The notes: generated from the letters alone by a model not told the origin. A DNA stretch of 23,496 bases from CAZPHU01 sp964419255 (GCA_964419255.1 CAYQOU010000065.1:1-23496); one strand, 5' to 3'. Positions 9,705 to 17,778 are shown, counted from the stretch's first letter. Translations and numbers: made by a program.

Positions 9705-9798
9705 CATCCGATCTATGGGGCTGAGCCCGCGAAATCAACACCTATGATACATTTTTTGCTTAATGGCGGCACAATCTTGTGTCATCACCTCTTTTCTT

Positions 9799-9811
9799 GA
9801 TACATAATTGT
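9799..9811 (+). repeat. Direct repeat copy 2 (GATACATAATTGT) between the gltB and glnA promoters
   Basis: Second copy of the 13-base repeat, here followed by TGTAT so that ATACA and TGTAT again face each other with a 7-base spacer. It lies about 130 bp upstream of the glnA -24 element, a typical enhancer distance for a sigma-54 promoter. Further GATACA words occur at 9637 and 9746, and TATAC-TAAG-GTATA at 9875-9888 is another palindrome. Candidate activator sites. Confidence 0.4.
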
Positions 9812-9930
9812 TGTATTTCCCTGTCATCAGCCGCATCCGCCGGGGATCGCGAACCGGAGATGAAAGATGTTTTGTATACTAAGGTATAAACGAGTGCGAT
9901 GAGAATGTTTTGAGAGGCGATTTGGGGATA

Positions 9931-9945
9931 TGGCATGTAGATTGC
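9931..9945 (+). promoter_or_regulatory. Sigma-54-type promoter for glnA
   Basis: TGGCATGTAGATTGC matches the RpoN consensus TGGCAC-N5-TTGC at every core base except one C-to-T. GG is at 9932-9933 and GC at 9944-9945. Predicted start is near 9957, about 62 nt before glnA. This is the classical arrangement for NtrC-activated glnA promoters. No canonical NtrC palindrome was found upstream. Confidence 0.78.
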
Positions 9946-10018
9946 GTACTGCGAAAACTCAACAAACTGAACCAAAGGTTTTATCACGGTCAACTAATTT
10001 GTCTTTCAGGAGGGTACA

Positions 10019-11464
10019 ATGACAAAATGCAAGTCGCCAAAAGATGTCCTGGCTCTGGTCAAAGAGCAAAATGTCGAAGTTATCGACCTTCGATTCATGG
10101 ACTTTCCCGGTTTATGGCAACATTTTTCCATCCCTACACGCGAACTCGAGGAAGATACCTTCTCGGATGGTTTAGGATTCGACGGCTCGAGTATTCGGGG
10201 ATGGCAGGCAATCAATGAATCAGATATGTTGGTAAAGCCGGTGCCGGAGACTTGTTTTATCGACCCGTTCATGAAGGCAAAGACTCTGGTGATGGTCTGT
10301 AACATCTGCGACCCGGTCACCGGAGCCGACTACACACGCGATCCGCGTAATATCGCCCGTAAGGCTGAGGCATACCTAAAAAGCATCGGTTTGGCCGACA
10401 CCGCCTATTTTGGCCCGGAAGCCGAGTTTTTCATCTTCGATGACGTTCGTTTCGATCAAAACCAGCACAGCGGATACTACTACGTCGATTCGGTTGAGGG
10501 GCGCTGGAACACCGGTCGTGAGGAAAACCTCGACGAAAGCGGCTACTCGCGCAACCTGGCCTACAAACCCCGCTACAAAGAAGGCTATTTCCCGGTACCG
10601 CCCACAGACAGCCAGCAGGACATGCGCAGCGAAATGATGCTTCTGCTCGAACATTTGGGTATTGCGATCGAGGCACAGCACCACGAGGTTGCCACCGGCG
10701 GTCAGGCTGAAATCGACATGCGTTTTTCTCCCCTGGTGGAGATGGGAGACATGCTTCTTATTTACAAATATATAATCAAAAATGTTGCACGCAAGTATGG
10801 TAAAACGGTGACGTTCATGCCCAAGCCGCTGTTTAACGATAACGGTACCGGTATGCATACCCATATGTCACTGTGGAAAGAAGGCAAAAACCTGTTTGCC
10901 GGTGACGGTTACGCGGGGTTGAGTCAGGAAGCTCTCTGGGCTATCGGTGGTGTGCTCAAACACGCACCGGCGCTGCTTGCATTCACCAACCCGACAACAA
11001 ACAGTTACAAACGACTGGTCCCCGGCTTCGAAGCGCCGGTCAACCTCGCCTACTCAAGCAGAAACCGCAGTGCCGCGGTCCGTATCCCGCTGTACTCCAA
11101 TTCCGAGAAGGCCAAACGTTTCGAATTCCGCTGCCCCGATCCGAGCTGTAACCCATATCTGGCAATGTCTGCCATCATGATGGCGGGTATCGACGGCATA
11201 CAGAACAAGATCGACCCGGGCCAGCCCCTTGACAAAGACATCTACGATCTTCCGCCTGAAGAGCTGGCAAAGGTCCCCACCACACCGGGATCGCTTCGTG
11301 AGGCTCTCAATGCGTTGGAAAAGGATCACGAATTCCTGCTCAAGGGTGATGTTTTCACCAAGGATGTGGTGGAGACATGGATTACCTACAAGATGGAAAA
11401 CGAAGTTCAGGCAATCGACCTTCGTCCCCATCCCTGGGAATTCGCCCTCTACTATGATATATAA
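10019..11464 (+). CDS. glnA: Glutamine synthetase, type I
   Basis: Makes glutamine from glutamate, ammonia and ATP; GSI enzymes are dodecamers in the cytosol. The 481-aa product shows the beta-grasp N-terminus with GFDGSSIRGW, the metal/glutamate site GPEAEFFIFDD (132-142), the ATP-site block with HTHMSLW (280-286) and the ammonium/phosphate loop region NRSAAVRIP (349-357). The adenylylation loop KDIYDLPPEE is present with Tyr409, equivalent to Tyr397 of the E. coli enzyme, so it should be a GlnE substrate; the length suits the GSI-beta class. Start ATG 10019 is preceded by AGGAGG. It is led by a sigma-54-type promoter and divergent from gltBD. Confidence 0.97.
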   Translation: MTKCKSPKDVLALVKEQNVEVIDLRFMDFPGLWQHFSIPTRELEEDTFSDGLGFDGSSIRGWQAINESDMLVKPVPETCFIDPFMKAKTLVMVCNICDPVTGADYTRDPRNIARKAEAYLKSIGLADTAYFGPEAEFFIFDDVRFDQNQHSGYYYVDSVEGRWNTGREENLDESGYSRNLAYKPRYKEGYFPVPPTDSQQDMRSEMMLLLEHLGIAIEAQHHEVATGGQAEIDMRFSPLVEMGDMLLIYKYIIKNVARKYGKTVTFMPKPLFNDNGTGMHTHMSLWKEGKNLFAGDGYAGLSQEALWAIGGVLKHAPALLAFTNPTTNSYKRLVPGFEAPVNLAYSSRNRSAAVRIPLYSNSEKAKRFEFRCPDPSCNPYLAMSAIMMAGIDGIQNKIDPGQPLDKDIYDLPPEELAKVPTTPGSLREALNALEKDHEFLLKGDVFTKDVVETWITYKMENEVQAIDLRPHPWEFALYYDI

Positions 11465-11505
11465 ACCGGTATTATTCACCAAATAGTACCACCCGGAAAA
11501 TCTGG

Positions 11506-11532
11506 TCACCGGCTGTCGGTAAAAGCCGGTGA
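11506..11532 (+). other. Stable hairpin downstream of glnA
   Basis: TCACCGGCT (11506-11514) pairs perfectly with AGCCGGTGA (11524-11532) around a 9-nt loop, 42 nt after the glnA stop. No T-run follows, so it is more likely a 3'-end stabiliser or part of the adjoining structured element than a stand-alone terminator. Confidence 0.5.
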
Positions 11533-11540
11533 TACAACTA

Positions 11541-11639
11541 CGGTCACTGAGTGCTTCGAACTGGATGTACGCCGCGGTCACACAAATGCCAGATCCGGCA
11601 GAGCGTACGAAGGTAACGAGTGTCTGAGTGACCGTTTTT
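11541..11639 (+). ncRNA. Structured RNA element or elaborate terminator after glnA
   Basis: A closing helix CGGTCACT (11541-11548)/AGTGACCG (11627-11634) leads straight into TTTTT (11635-11639). Nested inside it are CTTC/GAAG (11554-11557/11609-11612), GTACGC/GCGTAC (11567-11572/11603-11608) and TGCC/GGCA (11587-11590/11597-11600). This is far more structure than a simple terminator needs and resembles a small RNA or riboregulator with its own terminator. I recognise no known family. The rest of the 366-bp gap (11465-11830) shows no gene, only a weak hairpin CGGAAGG/CTTTCCG (11780-11802) just before the next gene's ribosome site. Confidence 0.4.
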
Positions 11640-11830
11640 GCTTTTGGAAATGTTCTTTTTGTCTTGCGGTCATCTGAGTCAGCAATCTATCGAAAGAAAA
11701 GGTACAAACACATGATTAAGTTAGCGTTTATACTAAGCTCCTATTGAATACTCATTACAAAAGTTGGTGATATGATCTTCGGAAGGTATATTTTTCTTTC
11801 CGGCATGAAATCAGAGTAGAGGAGAAAAAA

Positions 11831-12700
11831 GTGATAGATACGGCTCTCAGACAGGTCCTGCTGAAGGCACAGAGGAACGAAATAACCGAATATCATATAT
11901 ATAGTCGCCTCACGCGTATCGTTACAGAGCCTGAGAACAAACGTACATTGCAGCATATTGCCGATGATGAGTACCGTCACTACAAGGTATGGAAAAAATA
12001 CACCGGAGTAGATGTAGGCCCCAATCGCCTGAAGATGTGGTTTTACTATCTGATCAGCCGTATCTTCGGCTTTACATTCGGTATAAAACTAATGGAGGCG
12101 GGGGAAGAGAAGGCGCAGGTTGATTACAAAAACTTGCCGGAGGAGATAAGCGAAGCACACGCGGTTGCGGAAGATGAAAATGATCATGAGAATGAGCTTA
12201 TAGAGATTCTGGATGAGGAGCGGCTGCGCTACACAGGCTCAGTGGTGCTGGGACTCAACGATGCACTGGTGGAGCTCACGGGTGCACTCGCCGGACTGAC
12301 TCTGGCGCTTCAAAATACCCGTCTTATCGCCCTGACCGGCATGATAACCGGGGTTGCTGCGGCGTTTTCCATGGCCGCCTCCGAATATTTATCCACAAAA
12401 TCGGAAGAGGACGAAAAGAGTCCCCCAAAAGCCTCGCTCTATACAGGTACCGCCTACATAATGACCGTTGCGTTGTTGATTCTTCCCTATCTGCTCATTG
12501 ATAACTACTATCTCTGTCTTGCCGTTTCATTGATGATTGCAGTAATCATAATTGCTCTTTTCAATTATTATATCGCTGTAGCTAAATCCCTTCCCTTTAG
12601 ATCGCGATTCCTTGAAATGGCGGGTCTGAGCCTGGGTGTGGCAGCCCTGAGCTTTGGAATGGGATATCTCATCAGGTTATGGCTCGGAGTTGAGGTGTGA
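11831..12700 (+). CDS. Membrane-bound ferritin-like / VIT1 family fusion protein
   Basis: The 289-aa product joins a soluble N-terminal rubrerythrin/ferritin-like four-helix domain to a VIT1/CCC1-type transporter domain. Residues 1-130 contain likely di-iron ligands E17, E47-x2-H50, E92 and E116-x2-H119. The second half has about five membrane helices (138-160, 166-187, 204-223, 226-251, 262-284), including the VIT-typical GLNDALVELTGALAGLT. Such fusions (MbfA-like proteins) are implicated in iron or manganese export or storage at the membrane; the direction here is inferred. GTG 11831 is the start, with GGAG six bases upstream. No Fur-type box is visible upstream. It is convergent with the UPF0149 gene. 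Confidence 0.85.
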   Translation: MIDTALRQVLLKAQRNEITEYHIYSRLTRIVTEPENKRTLQHIADDEYRHYKVWKKYTGVDVGPNRLKMWFYYLISRIFGFTFGIKLMEAGEEKAQVDYKNLPEEISEAHAVAEDENDHENELIEILDEERLRYTGSVVLGLNDALVELTGALAGLTLALQNTRLIALTGMITGVAAAFSMAASEYLSTKSEEDEKSPPKASLYTGTAYIMTVALLILPYLLIDNYYLCLAVSLMIAVIIIALFNYYIAVAKSLPFRSRFLEMAGLSLGVAALSFGMGYLIRLWLGVEV

Positions 12701-12709
12701 GAAAAGTAT

Positions 12710-12745
12710 TTCGAAAAAGATGCGGACAAAAGCAGTTTTTTCGAA
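12710..12745. terminator. Bidirectional terminator between two convergent genes
   Basis: TTCGAAAAA (12710-12718) pairs with TTTTTCGAA (12737-12745), and TGC (12721-12723) pairs with GCA (12732-12734) at the top. A/T tracts on both arms give a U-rich tail in either direction. It sits just after the ferritin/VIT gene stop and just beyond the 3' end of the UPF0149 gene. Confidence 0.5.
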
Positions 12746-12751
12746 CAAAAA

Positions 12752-13363
12752 CTATCTTCTGTTCATCCGCTCACAATCATACTTCGGCTGGCTGTGCACA
12801 TGTTCCCGCCAATACTGGCGGATGTTCCATACACAAGGAGGTATCAACTGCACCAGAAGCTTTTCCAAACCCTTTACATTATTGTCTTTTTTCTCCGTCC
12901 CTCCGATACCAAGAGTTTTGCCTCTGTCGGCGAAATAGATAAATGGGGAGAGATACTTCATGAGTCTGGAGTCGGTGTTCTGTTCATCAAACCATTCCTC
13001 CCCCCAAAATCCCATGCCATCGATAAAGCCAATGCACCAGGTAAGAGGGTCTGCGGAGGTCTTCCCATCTGTCATGTTCCTGCTGAGAAAGGGTTTGAAA
13101 CAATTGGTATCCAGCTCTATACTGATGTGATCTTTCAGACCGATAAGAAGATCTGAAAGGATTTCTGAGTAGGAGTCGATAATAAAAGAGGGGGTGGATC
13201 CATCACGACTAAAAAGAAAGGGAATGCATTCACCTGGAGTGACCGGGTGAGGGCCGATCAATGTTGCGGTAAGCATCCCATGGGCCTGTTCGAGTTGATA
13301 CACCTCATCGCCGGGAAATTCATCCAGAAGAGCACTCAGCCTGCTCATCTCAGAAATCATCAT
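12752..13363 (-). CDS. UPF0149 (YgfB/YecA-like) family protein
   Basis: The 203-aa product matches the UPF0149 pattern: an N-terminal block AHGMLTATLIGPHPVTP near residues 26-42 and a central WCIGFIDGMGFW block. The C-terminus lacks the SEC-C zinc motif (CPCGSG-type) found in YecA, so it is closer to the short form. Members are all-helical cytosolic proteins with no firmly assigned common role. ATG 13363 has GGAG six bases upstream; the next codon is also ATG. It stands alone on the minus strand, facing away from glnE across a 555-bp gap. Confidence 0.72.
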   Translation of the reverse strand: MMISEMSRLSALLDEFPGDEVYQLEQAHGMLTATLIGPHPVTPGECIPFLFSRDGSTPSFIIDSYSEILSDLLIGLKDHISIELDTNCFKPFLSRNMTDGKTSADPLTWCIGFIDGMGFWGEEWFDEQNTDSRLMKYLSPFIYFADRGKTLGIGGTEKKDNNVKGLEKLLVQLIPPCVWNIRQYWREHVHSQPKYDCERMNRR

Positions 13364-13460
13364 TTGCTACTCCACACGATACGGCGGCTGTTTAATCGCT
13401 TTAAAATCATAAGCGGTTTTTAATTTCCTTTCATTCGGATGAATCAGAGGAGAAAATTTC

Positions 13461-13502
13461 ATGATTAACCCATTTGCTAAGCGGCAGAGCCAATCAGTTT
13501 AG
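13461..13502 (+). other. Possible 13-codon micro-ORF with a strong ribosome site
   Basis: AGAGGAG (13447-13453) lies 7 bases before ATG 13461, which opens a frame reading MINPFAKRQSQSV and ending at TAG 13500. The ribosome site is as good as that of real genes nearby, but nothing else supports translation. The stretch 13364-13619 otherwise shows no gene. Confidence 0.15.
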
Positions 13503-13619
13503 CAGTTACTCGGAATGATACAATCAAATCCAACTATAAGACGTGTAGACAAAGAATGCGCCAAAAAACGTTCTCATTCTCCTCTCGTCCAACCGCTGAA
13601 GACCCTACAAATCAGAATC

Positions 13620-13634
13620 TGGTGTAAAAATTGC
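13620..13634 (+). promoter_or_regulatory. Sigma-54-type promoter upstream of glnE
   Basis: TGGTGTAAAAATTGC followed by A keeps TGG, TTGCA and the exact GG-N10-GC spacing of RpoN promoters. The middle bases are less consensus-like than at glnA. Predicted start is near 13646, giving a leader of about 273 nt before glnE. Confidence 0.45.
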
Positions 13635-13818
13635 ATAAATCAATTTTCGCATATGAATTCGTTCATCATGTGCAAAGAATTGTGATGTTTAAGCATTTTT
13701 TGTGATTCCCATCAAACCTGGATGAACAAAGTTTAATTCTCTCTTGCAGCCACAATCGAAATCATTTTCCTTCAAGCAGAGACGAAATAGTATATATGTA
13801 TATATGAGATAAAAACTC

Positions 13819-13861
13819 AGCGATTCTCTCGAGGCGATTTGCTCACCCGCCCAGAATCGCT
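13819..13861 (+). promoter_or_regulatory. Compound hairpin in the glnE leader
   Basis: AGCGATTCT (13819-13827) pairs perfectly with AGAATCGCT (13853-13861), and GGCG (13833-13836) pairs with CGCC (13848-13851) above it. The element ends 57 nt before the glnE start codon and has no T-run, so it is not an ordinary terminator. It could be a translational control or RNA-stability element, or a DNA operator. Confidence 0.45.
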
Positions 13862-13918
13862 CGTCTTAAGCAGGAACACGTAAGGTGATTCGCCTTTCCA
13901 AAGAAATAGAGAGTAGCT

Positions 13919-16900
13919 ATGAATCAAACAATCCAACGGATTCAGGCTTTGCGACCCGATCTGCCTCCGGAGCTTATCCGCGATCATCTTTGCCGACTGG
14001 ATGATCGCTATCTGGAGACATTTTCCCCACAGGGCATTGTCGACCATATAGCCGCCCTGCAACACATCTCCAATCACCACCCGGTGGAAATTTTGATTTG
14101 CGCCGCGCCGGGGGGACTGACGGATATAACCGTTGTGGCATCCGACTACCCCTCTGTTTTTTCACTGATAACAGGAGTGCTTACCGCCAATGGTCTTTCC
14201 ATTATCTGCGGTGATGTGTTCACATTTAAAACACCCATACAACTACTTGCAAGCCCCGCCGTTCGCAGGCGTGCTTTGCGTCGCAGGGGCGGAAGCGAAC
14301 AATCGGTCAAGCGTAAAATCGTAGACCATTTTCACTGCCGGCTCTCCACCCCTCTCTCCCTGTCGGAATGGGAGCAGAGACTAAGAGACAACATGAAGCA
14401 GGTATTCTCCGATTTGATGCAGGGGGCAGATGGTTTATCCAGAGCGCGAAGGCAGGTAAATGAGATGGTTGCCGGCAGGCTTGGTTCCATGAGCATGGAT
14501 AAGGACATTTTCCTTCTTCCCCTGCAAATAGATATCCGTGAGATTAGCCAGACATCGACTGAACTGCGCGTATCGGGGCAGGATACACCGGCTTTTCTTT
14601 ACACCCTGAGTACAGCGCTGAGTTCTCAGCATTTTTCTATAGAAAGTGTAGCCATTCGCACCGTCGATCATTCAGTTGAAGATACGCTTCTGATTCACCA
14701 AAGCATTGCACAGGCAGCCAATCGATCCCGTATCCAGGAGCGAATACGTCTTGCAGTTCTTCTGACCAAACAGTTCACCTGTTTTCTGGGCAATGCACCC
14801 GATCCTTTCGCCGCACTGAATCGTTTCGAACAGCTTATCGCCGATATTGTGGAGCTACCGGAAAAAAAAGAGTGGGTGCATCTGCTTTCGAATCCGCGTC
14901 TTCTGCAGGACCTGGCCCGTCTGCTTGGTATAAGTGATTTTCTTTGGGAAGATTTTATCCGTACGCAGTATGAGACGCTTCTTCCCATGCTCGAGCCCCG
15001 ACTCACAGACAGCAGATTGGCCACAGAAACCGAGACGTTGCGGGATAACATGAAGAGGCTCAGGATGAGCGAAAAGCACATCTCCGAAAAAATCAGCCGC
15101 CTTAACGAGTTGAAAGATCGTGAAATATTTCTCATAGATCTTGATCACATCTTACATCCTCAAAAATCTTTCCGTATTCTTTCGGAACGCCTGACTACGC
15201 TGGCGGAGCTTGTTGTCGGGACCTCTGTTTCCATGATTTACGATGAGCTTGTTTCACGGTATGGTCGTCCACAGACAGTTGCGGAGCTTCCGGCCGATTA
15301 TGCGGTTTTCGGCCTGGGCAAACTGGGCGGGGCAGCCCTGGGGTATGCCTCGGATATAGAACTCCTTTTAGTCTATTCGGACAACGGCACCACCTCCGGC
15401 CCCCGGCACATTTCGAATGCCGAATTCTTCAACCGTATGGTCAAGCAATCGACTCTGGCCATACATGCCAAGAGACAGGGAATATTCACCATCGACTTGC
15501 GCTTACGCCCATACGGCAAGGATGGTCCGCTTGCGGTGAGTATGGAGAATTTCTGTCGCTATTATGGACCGGGTGGGGATGCCCACTCCTACGAACGTCT
15601 GGCTCTGGTACGGCTGAGAGCAATCGGTGGAAGTGATGAGCTTGGGGGGCGAATCGAGAGGCTGCGGGATGAATATGTCTATGCCTCACGATTGATTAAA
15701 CCCAGGGAGATTCGTCAATTACGGCAACGTCAATTTACAGAGAAGAATATATCCGGTCTCCTGAATGCCAAATACAGCCCCGGAGGACTCGTTGATATCG
15801 AGTATGCTGTTCAACTTATGCAGGTGATGCACGGTGAGGCACATCCGCAAATACGCACTCCACGCATATCCGAGGCATTACAGGAGCTTGACAGGATCGG
15901 GGTACTCAGCAGCAGCGAAAGCTGGTATCTGGCGGCGGCATACGATTTTTTCCGCCATCTGATAAACGGTCTTCGCATGTTGCGGGGATCGGCACAGGAT
16001 CTTTTCCTGCCAAAAACCGAATCGCTGGAATTTTCGCACCTTGCACGCCGTATGGGCTATCAGCAGACCGAAGCCCTTTCTCCGGCACAGCAGCTGCACA
16101 TGGATTTTGAAACACATTCTGCCGTGGTGCGGCGGTTTGTAGAACACCATTTCGGTCGGGAGAGCCTGCCGGGGGATTCAATAGCAAATGTGGCCGATAT
16201 CGTGCTCGCTCACACGCTATCGGAGGATGAGTATGCTCACACGCTGAAGAAAGCAGGATTTGTTAACATCTCCCGTGCGTATGCAAATCTGCGTGCCCTG
16301 ACCGCCAAGGGGCAGAGCAGACAGTCCTTTGCCCGGCTGGCGGTTCTTGCAGTCGATATGCTGAAAGCAAAACCCGACATGGACATGGCGTTAAACAACT
16401 GGGAGCGGTTTGTATCTTCTCTGCAGGATCCGGACAATCATTTCGACACCCTCCTCTCTCAGCCTATGCGCCTGGATATCCTTCTGTCGATTTTTGCAAC
16501 CAGTCAGTTTCTGACCGACACACTGGTAAAATACCCATCCTTTATGGAATGGGTTACTCATCCCACACTGATCCATCATGCCCGTGATGCAGGCCACATT
16601 ACCCGGGAGCTCGAAACACTAAGTCAGCAGCATCAGGATCAACACCAGTGGCTCAATAGCTTTCGGAAATTCCGTCGGCGGGAGATATTACGAATCGCGA
16701 CCCGGGATGTGTGTCTCAAGGCGCCGATGGACGAGGTCACTGCCGATATTTCGCTTGTTGCGCAAACGATGATACAGGCTGCACTGAATCGCTGCTGGCT
16801 ACTGCTTCGGCAATCACACGAAAACATCTGGCAGAAAACAGATCCTTTCCGCCATTTCTGTATCCTTGCACTGGGCAAGCTTGGCGGAAACGAACTCAAT

Positions 16901-17722
16901 TACAGTTCGGATATCGACCTGCTGGCCATTGTCGACACCTTCGACACACCGGCCGGGCTGGATTCGGTGAAGTATCAAAACCTCTTTTCGCAGGTGATGA
17001 TCGAGTTGCAGGGTATGCTGTCGCGGCATACGGAAGAAGGATATGCGTTTCGGGTTGATCTGCGTCTGCGACCATATGGTAGAACCGGTAAACTGGTGTA
17101 TTCTCAGGACCAGCTTATCGACTACTATACACACGCGGCCTCCCCATGGGAGCTTCAGGCGTTGCTTAAGGTTCGTCCGATAGCCGGTGTGCTGGACATA
17201 GGCTATCAATTTGTTGACAGAATTAAGTCGATCATCGTCCGAACGGCTGGTCGCGATGTGATGAGTTCAATCAGTCGGATGCGATCAAAGGCAAAAGCTT
17301 ATCTGGTGGGGCAGGGATTTGACATAAAAAACGGCAGTGGTGGAATTCGGGATATCGAGTTTATGGTTCAGGGGTTGCAGCTGCACAATCTCAGCACCTA
17401 TCCCGACCTCTTTCTCGGTAATACACTTCATGCGTTGGATCGCCTGCTTCAATTCAAGGTGATTGATACGAAAATTTACATGCAGTTGCGAGAGGATTAT
17501 GTGTTTTTGCGCCGGGTGGAGCATTTTCTTCAAATTCTGGCCGATCGTCAGACACATACGCTTCCCGAGGATGAAGAAAAGCTGACGGCTTTGGCAAAGC
17601 GGCTGCTGGGACCACGCTCCTCGGCACCGCAGCTTTCCACACGGCTGAATCTGGTCTTGCAGCGCACTCATGATGCTTTTGTTCGGTATGTCGAATCCAA
17701 CGGAGAGGGTACCGAAGCATAG
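13919..17722 (+). CDS. glnE: GS adenylyltransferase/adenylyl-removase with N-terminal tandem ACT module
   Basis: GlnE attaches and removes AMP on the regulatory tyrosine of GlnA. Residues 295-1267 match a full GlnE: first nucleotidyltransferase (removase) site GLGKLGG...SDIEL at 465-482, RLRPYG at 528-533, helical region with PGGLVDIEY (621-629). A second (transferase) site GKLGGNELNYSSDIDL at 986-1001, RLRPYG at 1049-1054 and GGIRDIEF at 1141-1148 follow. At 1267 aa it is about 320 longer than E. coli GlnE. The extra N-terminus holds two ACT-like repeats (about 57-103 and 203-260) arranged as at the C-terminus of GlnD. The removase DxD is D479/E481. ATG 13919 is fixed by an in-frame stop at 13907; the ribosome site is weak. 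GSIII follows. Confidence 0.93.
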   Translation: MNQTIQRIQALRPDLPPELIRDHLCRLDDRYLETFSPQGIVDHIAALQHISNHHPVEILICAAPGGLTDITVVASDYPSVFSLITGVLTANGLSIICGDVFTFKTPIQLLASPAVRRRALRRRGGSEQSVKRKIVDHFHCRLSTPLSLSEWEQRLRDNMKQVFSDLMQGADGLSRARRQVNEMVAGRLGSMSMDKDIFLLPLQIDIREISQTSTELRVSGQDTPAFLYTLSTALSSQHFSIESVAIRTVDHSVEDTLLIHQSIAQAANRSRIQERIRLAVLLTKQFTCFLGNAPDPFAALNRFEQLIADIVELPEKKEWVHLLSNPRLLQDLARLLGISDFLWEDFIRTQYETLLPMLEPRLTDSRLATETETLRDNMKRLRMSEKHISEKISRLNELKDREIFLIDLDHILHPQKSFRILSERLTTLAELVVGTSVSMIYDELVSRYGRPQTVAELPADYAVFGLGKLGGAALGYASDIELLLVYSDNGTTSGPRHISNAEFFNRMVKQSTLAIHAKRQGIFTIDLRLRPYGKDGPLAVSMENFCRYYGPGGDAHSYERLALVRLRAIGGSDELGGRIERLRDEYVYASRLIKPREIRQLRQRQFTEKNISGLLNAKYSPGGLVDIEYAVQLMQVMHGEAHPQIRTPRISEALQELDRIGVLSSSESWYLAAAYDFFRHLINGLRMLRGSAQDLFLPKTESLEFSHLARRMGYQQTEALSPAQQLHMDFETHSAVVRRFVEHHFGRESLPGDSIANVADIVLAHTLSEDEYAHTLKKAGFVNISRAYANLRALTAKGQSRQSFARLAVLAVDMLKAKPDMDMALNNWERFVSSLQDPDNHFDTLLSQPMRLDILLSIFATSQFLTDTLVKYPSFMEWVTHPTLIHHARDAGHITRELETLSQQHQDQHQWLNSFRKFRRREILRIATRDVCLKAPMDEVTADISLVAQTMIQAALNRCWLLLRQSHENIWQKTDPFRHFCILALGKLGGNELNYSSDIDLLAIVDTFDTPAGLDSVKYQNLFSQVMIELQGMLSRHTEEGYAFRVDLRLRPYGRTGKLVYSQDQLIDYYTHAASPWELQALLKVRPIAGVLDIGYQFVDRIKSIIVRTAGRDVMSSISRMRSKAKAYLVGQGFDIKNGSGGIRDIEFMVQGLQLHNLSTYPDLFLGNTLHALDRLLQFKVIDTKIYMQLREDYVFLRRVEHFLQILADRQTHTLPEDEEKLTALAKRLLGPRSSAPQLSTRLNLVLQRTHDAFVRYVESNGEGTEA

Positions 17723-17772
17723 CAAACGGCATCTTTTTGCTGCCCCTCATATACTCGCCCACGCCTCGGTTT

Positions 17773-17778
17773 TATAAT
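17773..17778 (+). promoter_or_regulatory. Possible -10 element upstream of GSIII
   Basis: A perfect TATAAT lies 53 bp before the GSIII start, but no convincing -35 box is found 16-18 bp upstream. No terminator separates glnE from GSIII, so read-through from glnE is also possible. Confidence 0.3.

Noticed and set aside
13385..13399. CGGCTGTTTAATCGC as a sigma-54 promoter for the micro-ORF at 13461
   Set aside because: Spacing fits, but the first T and the TTGC element are poorly matched; too weak beside the other sites.
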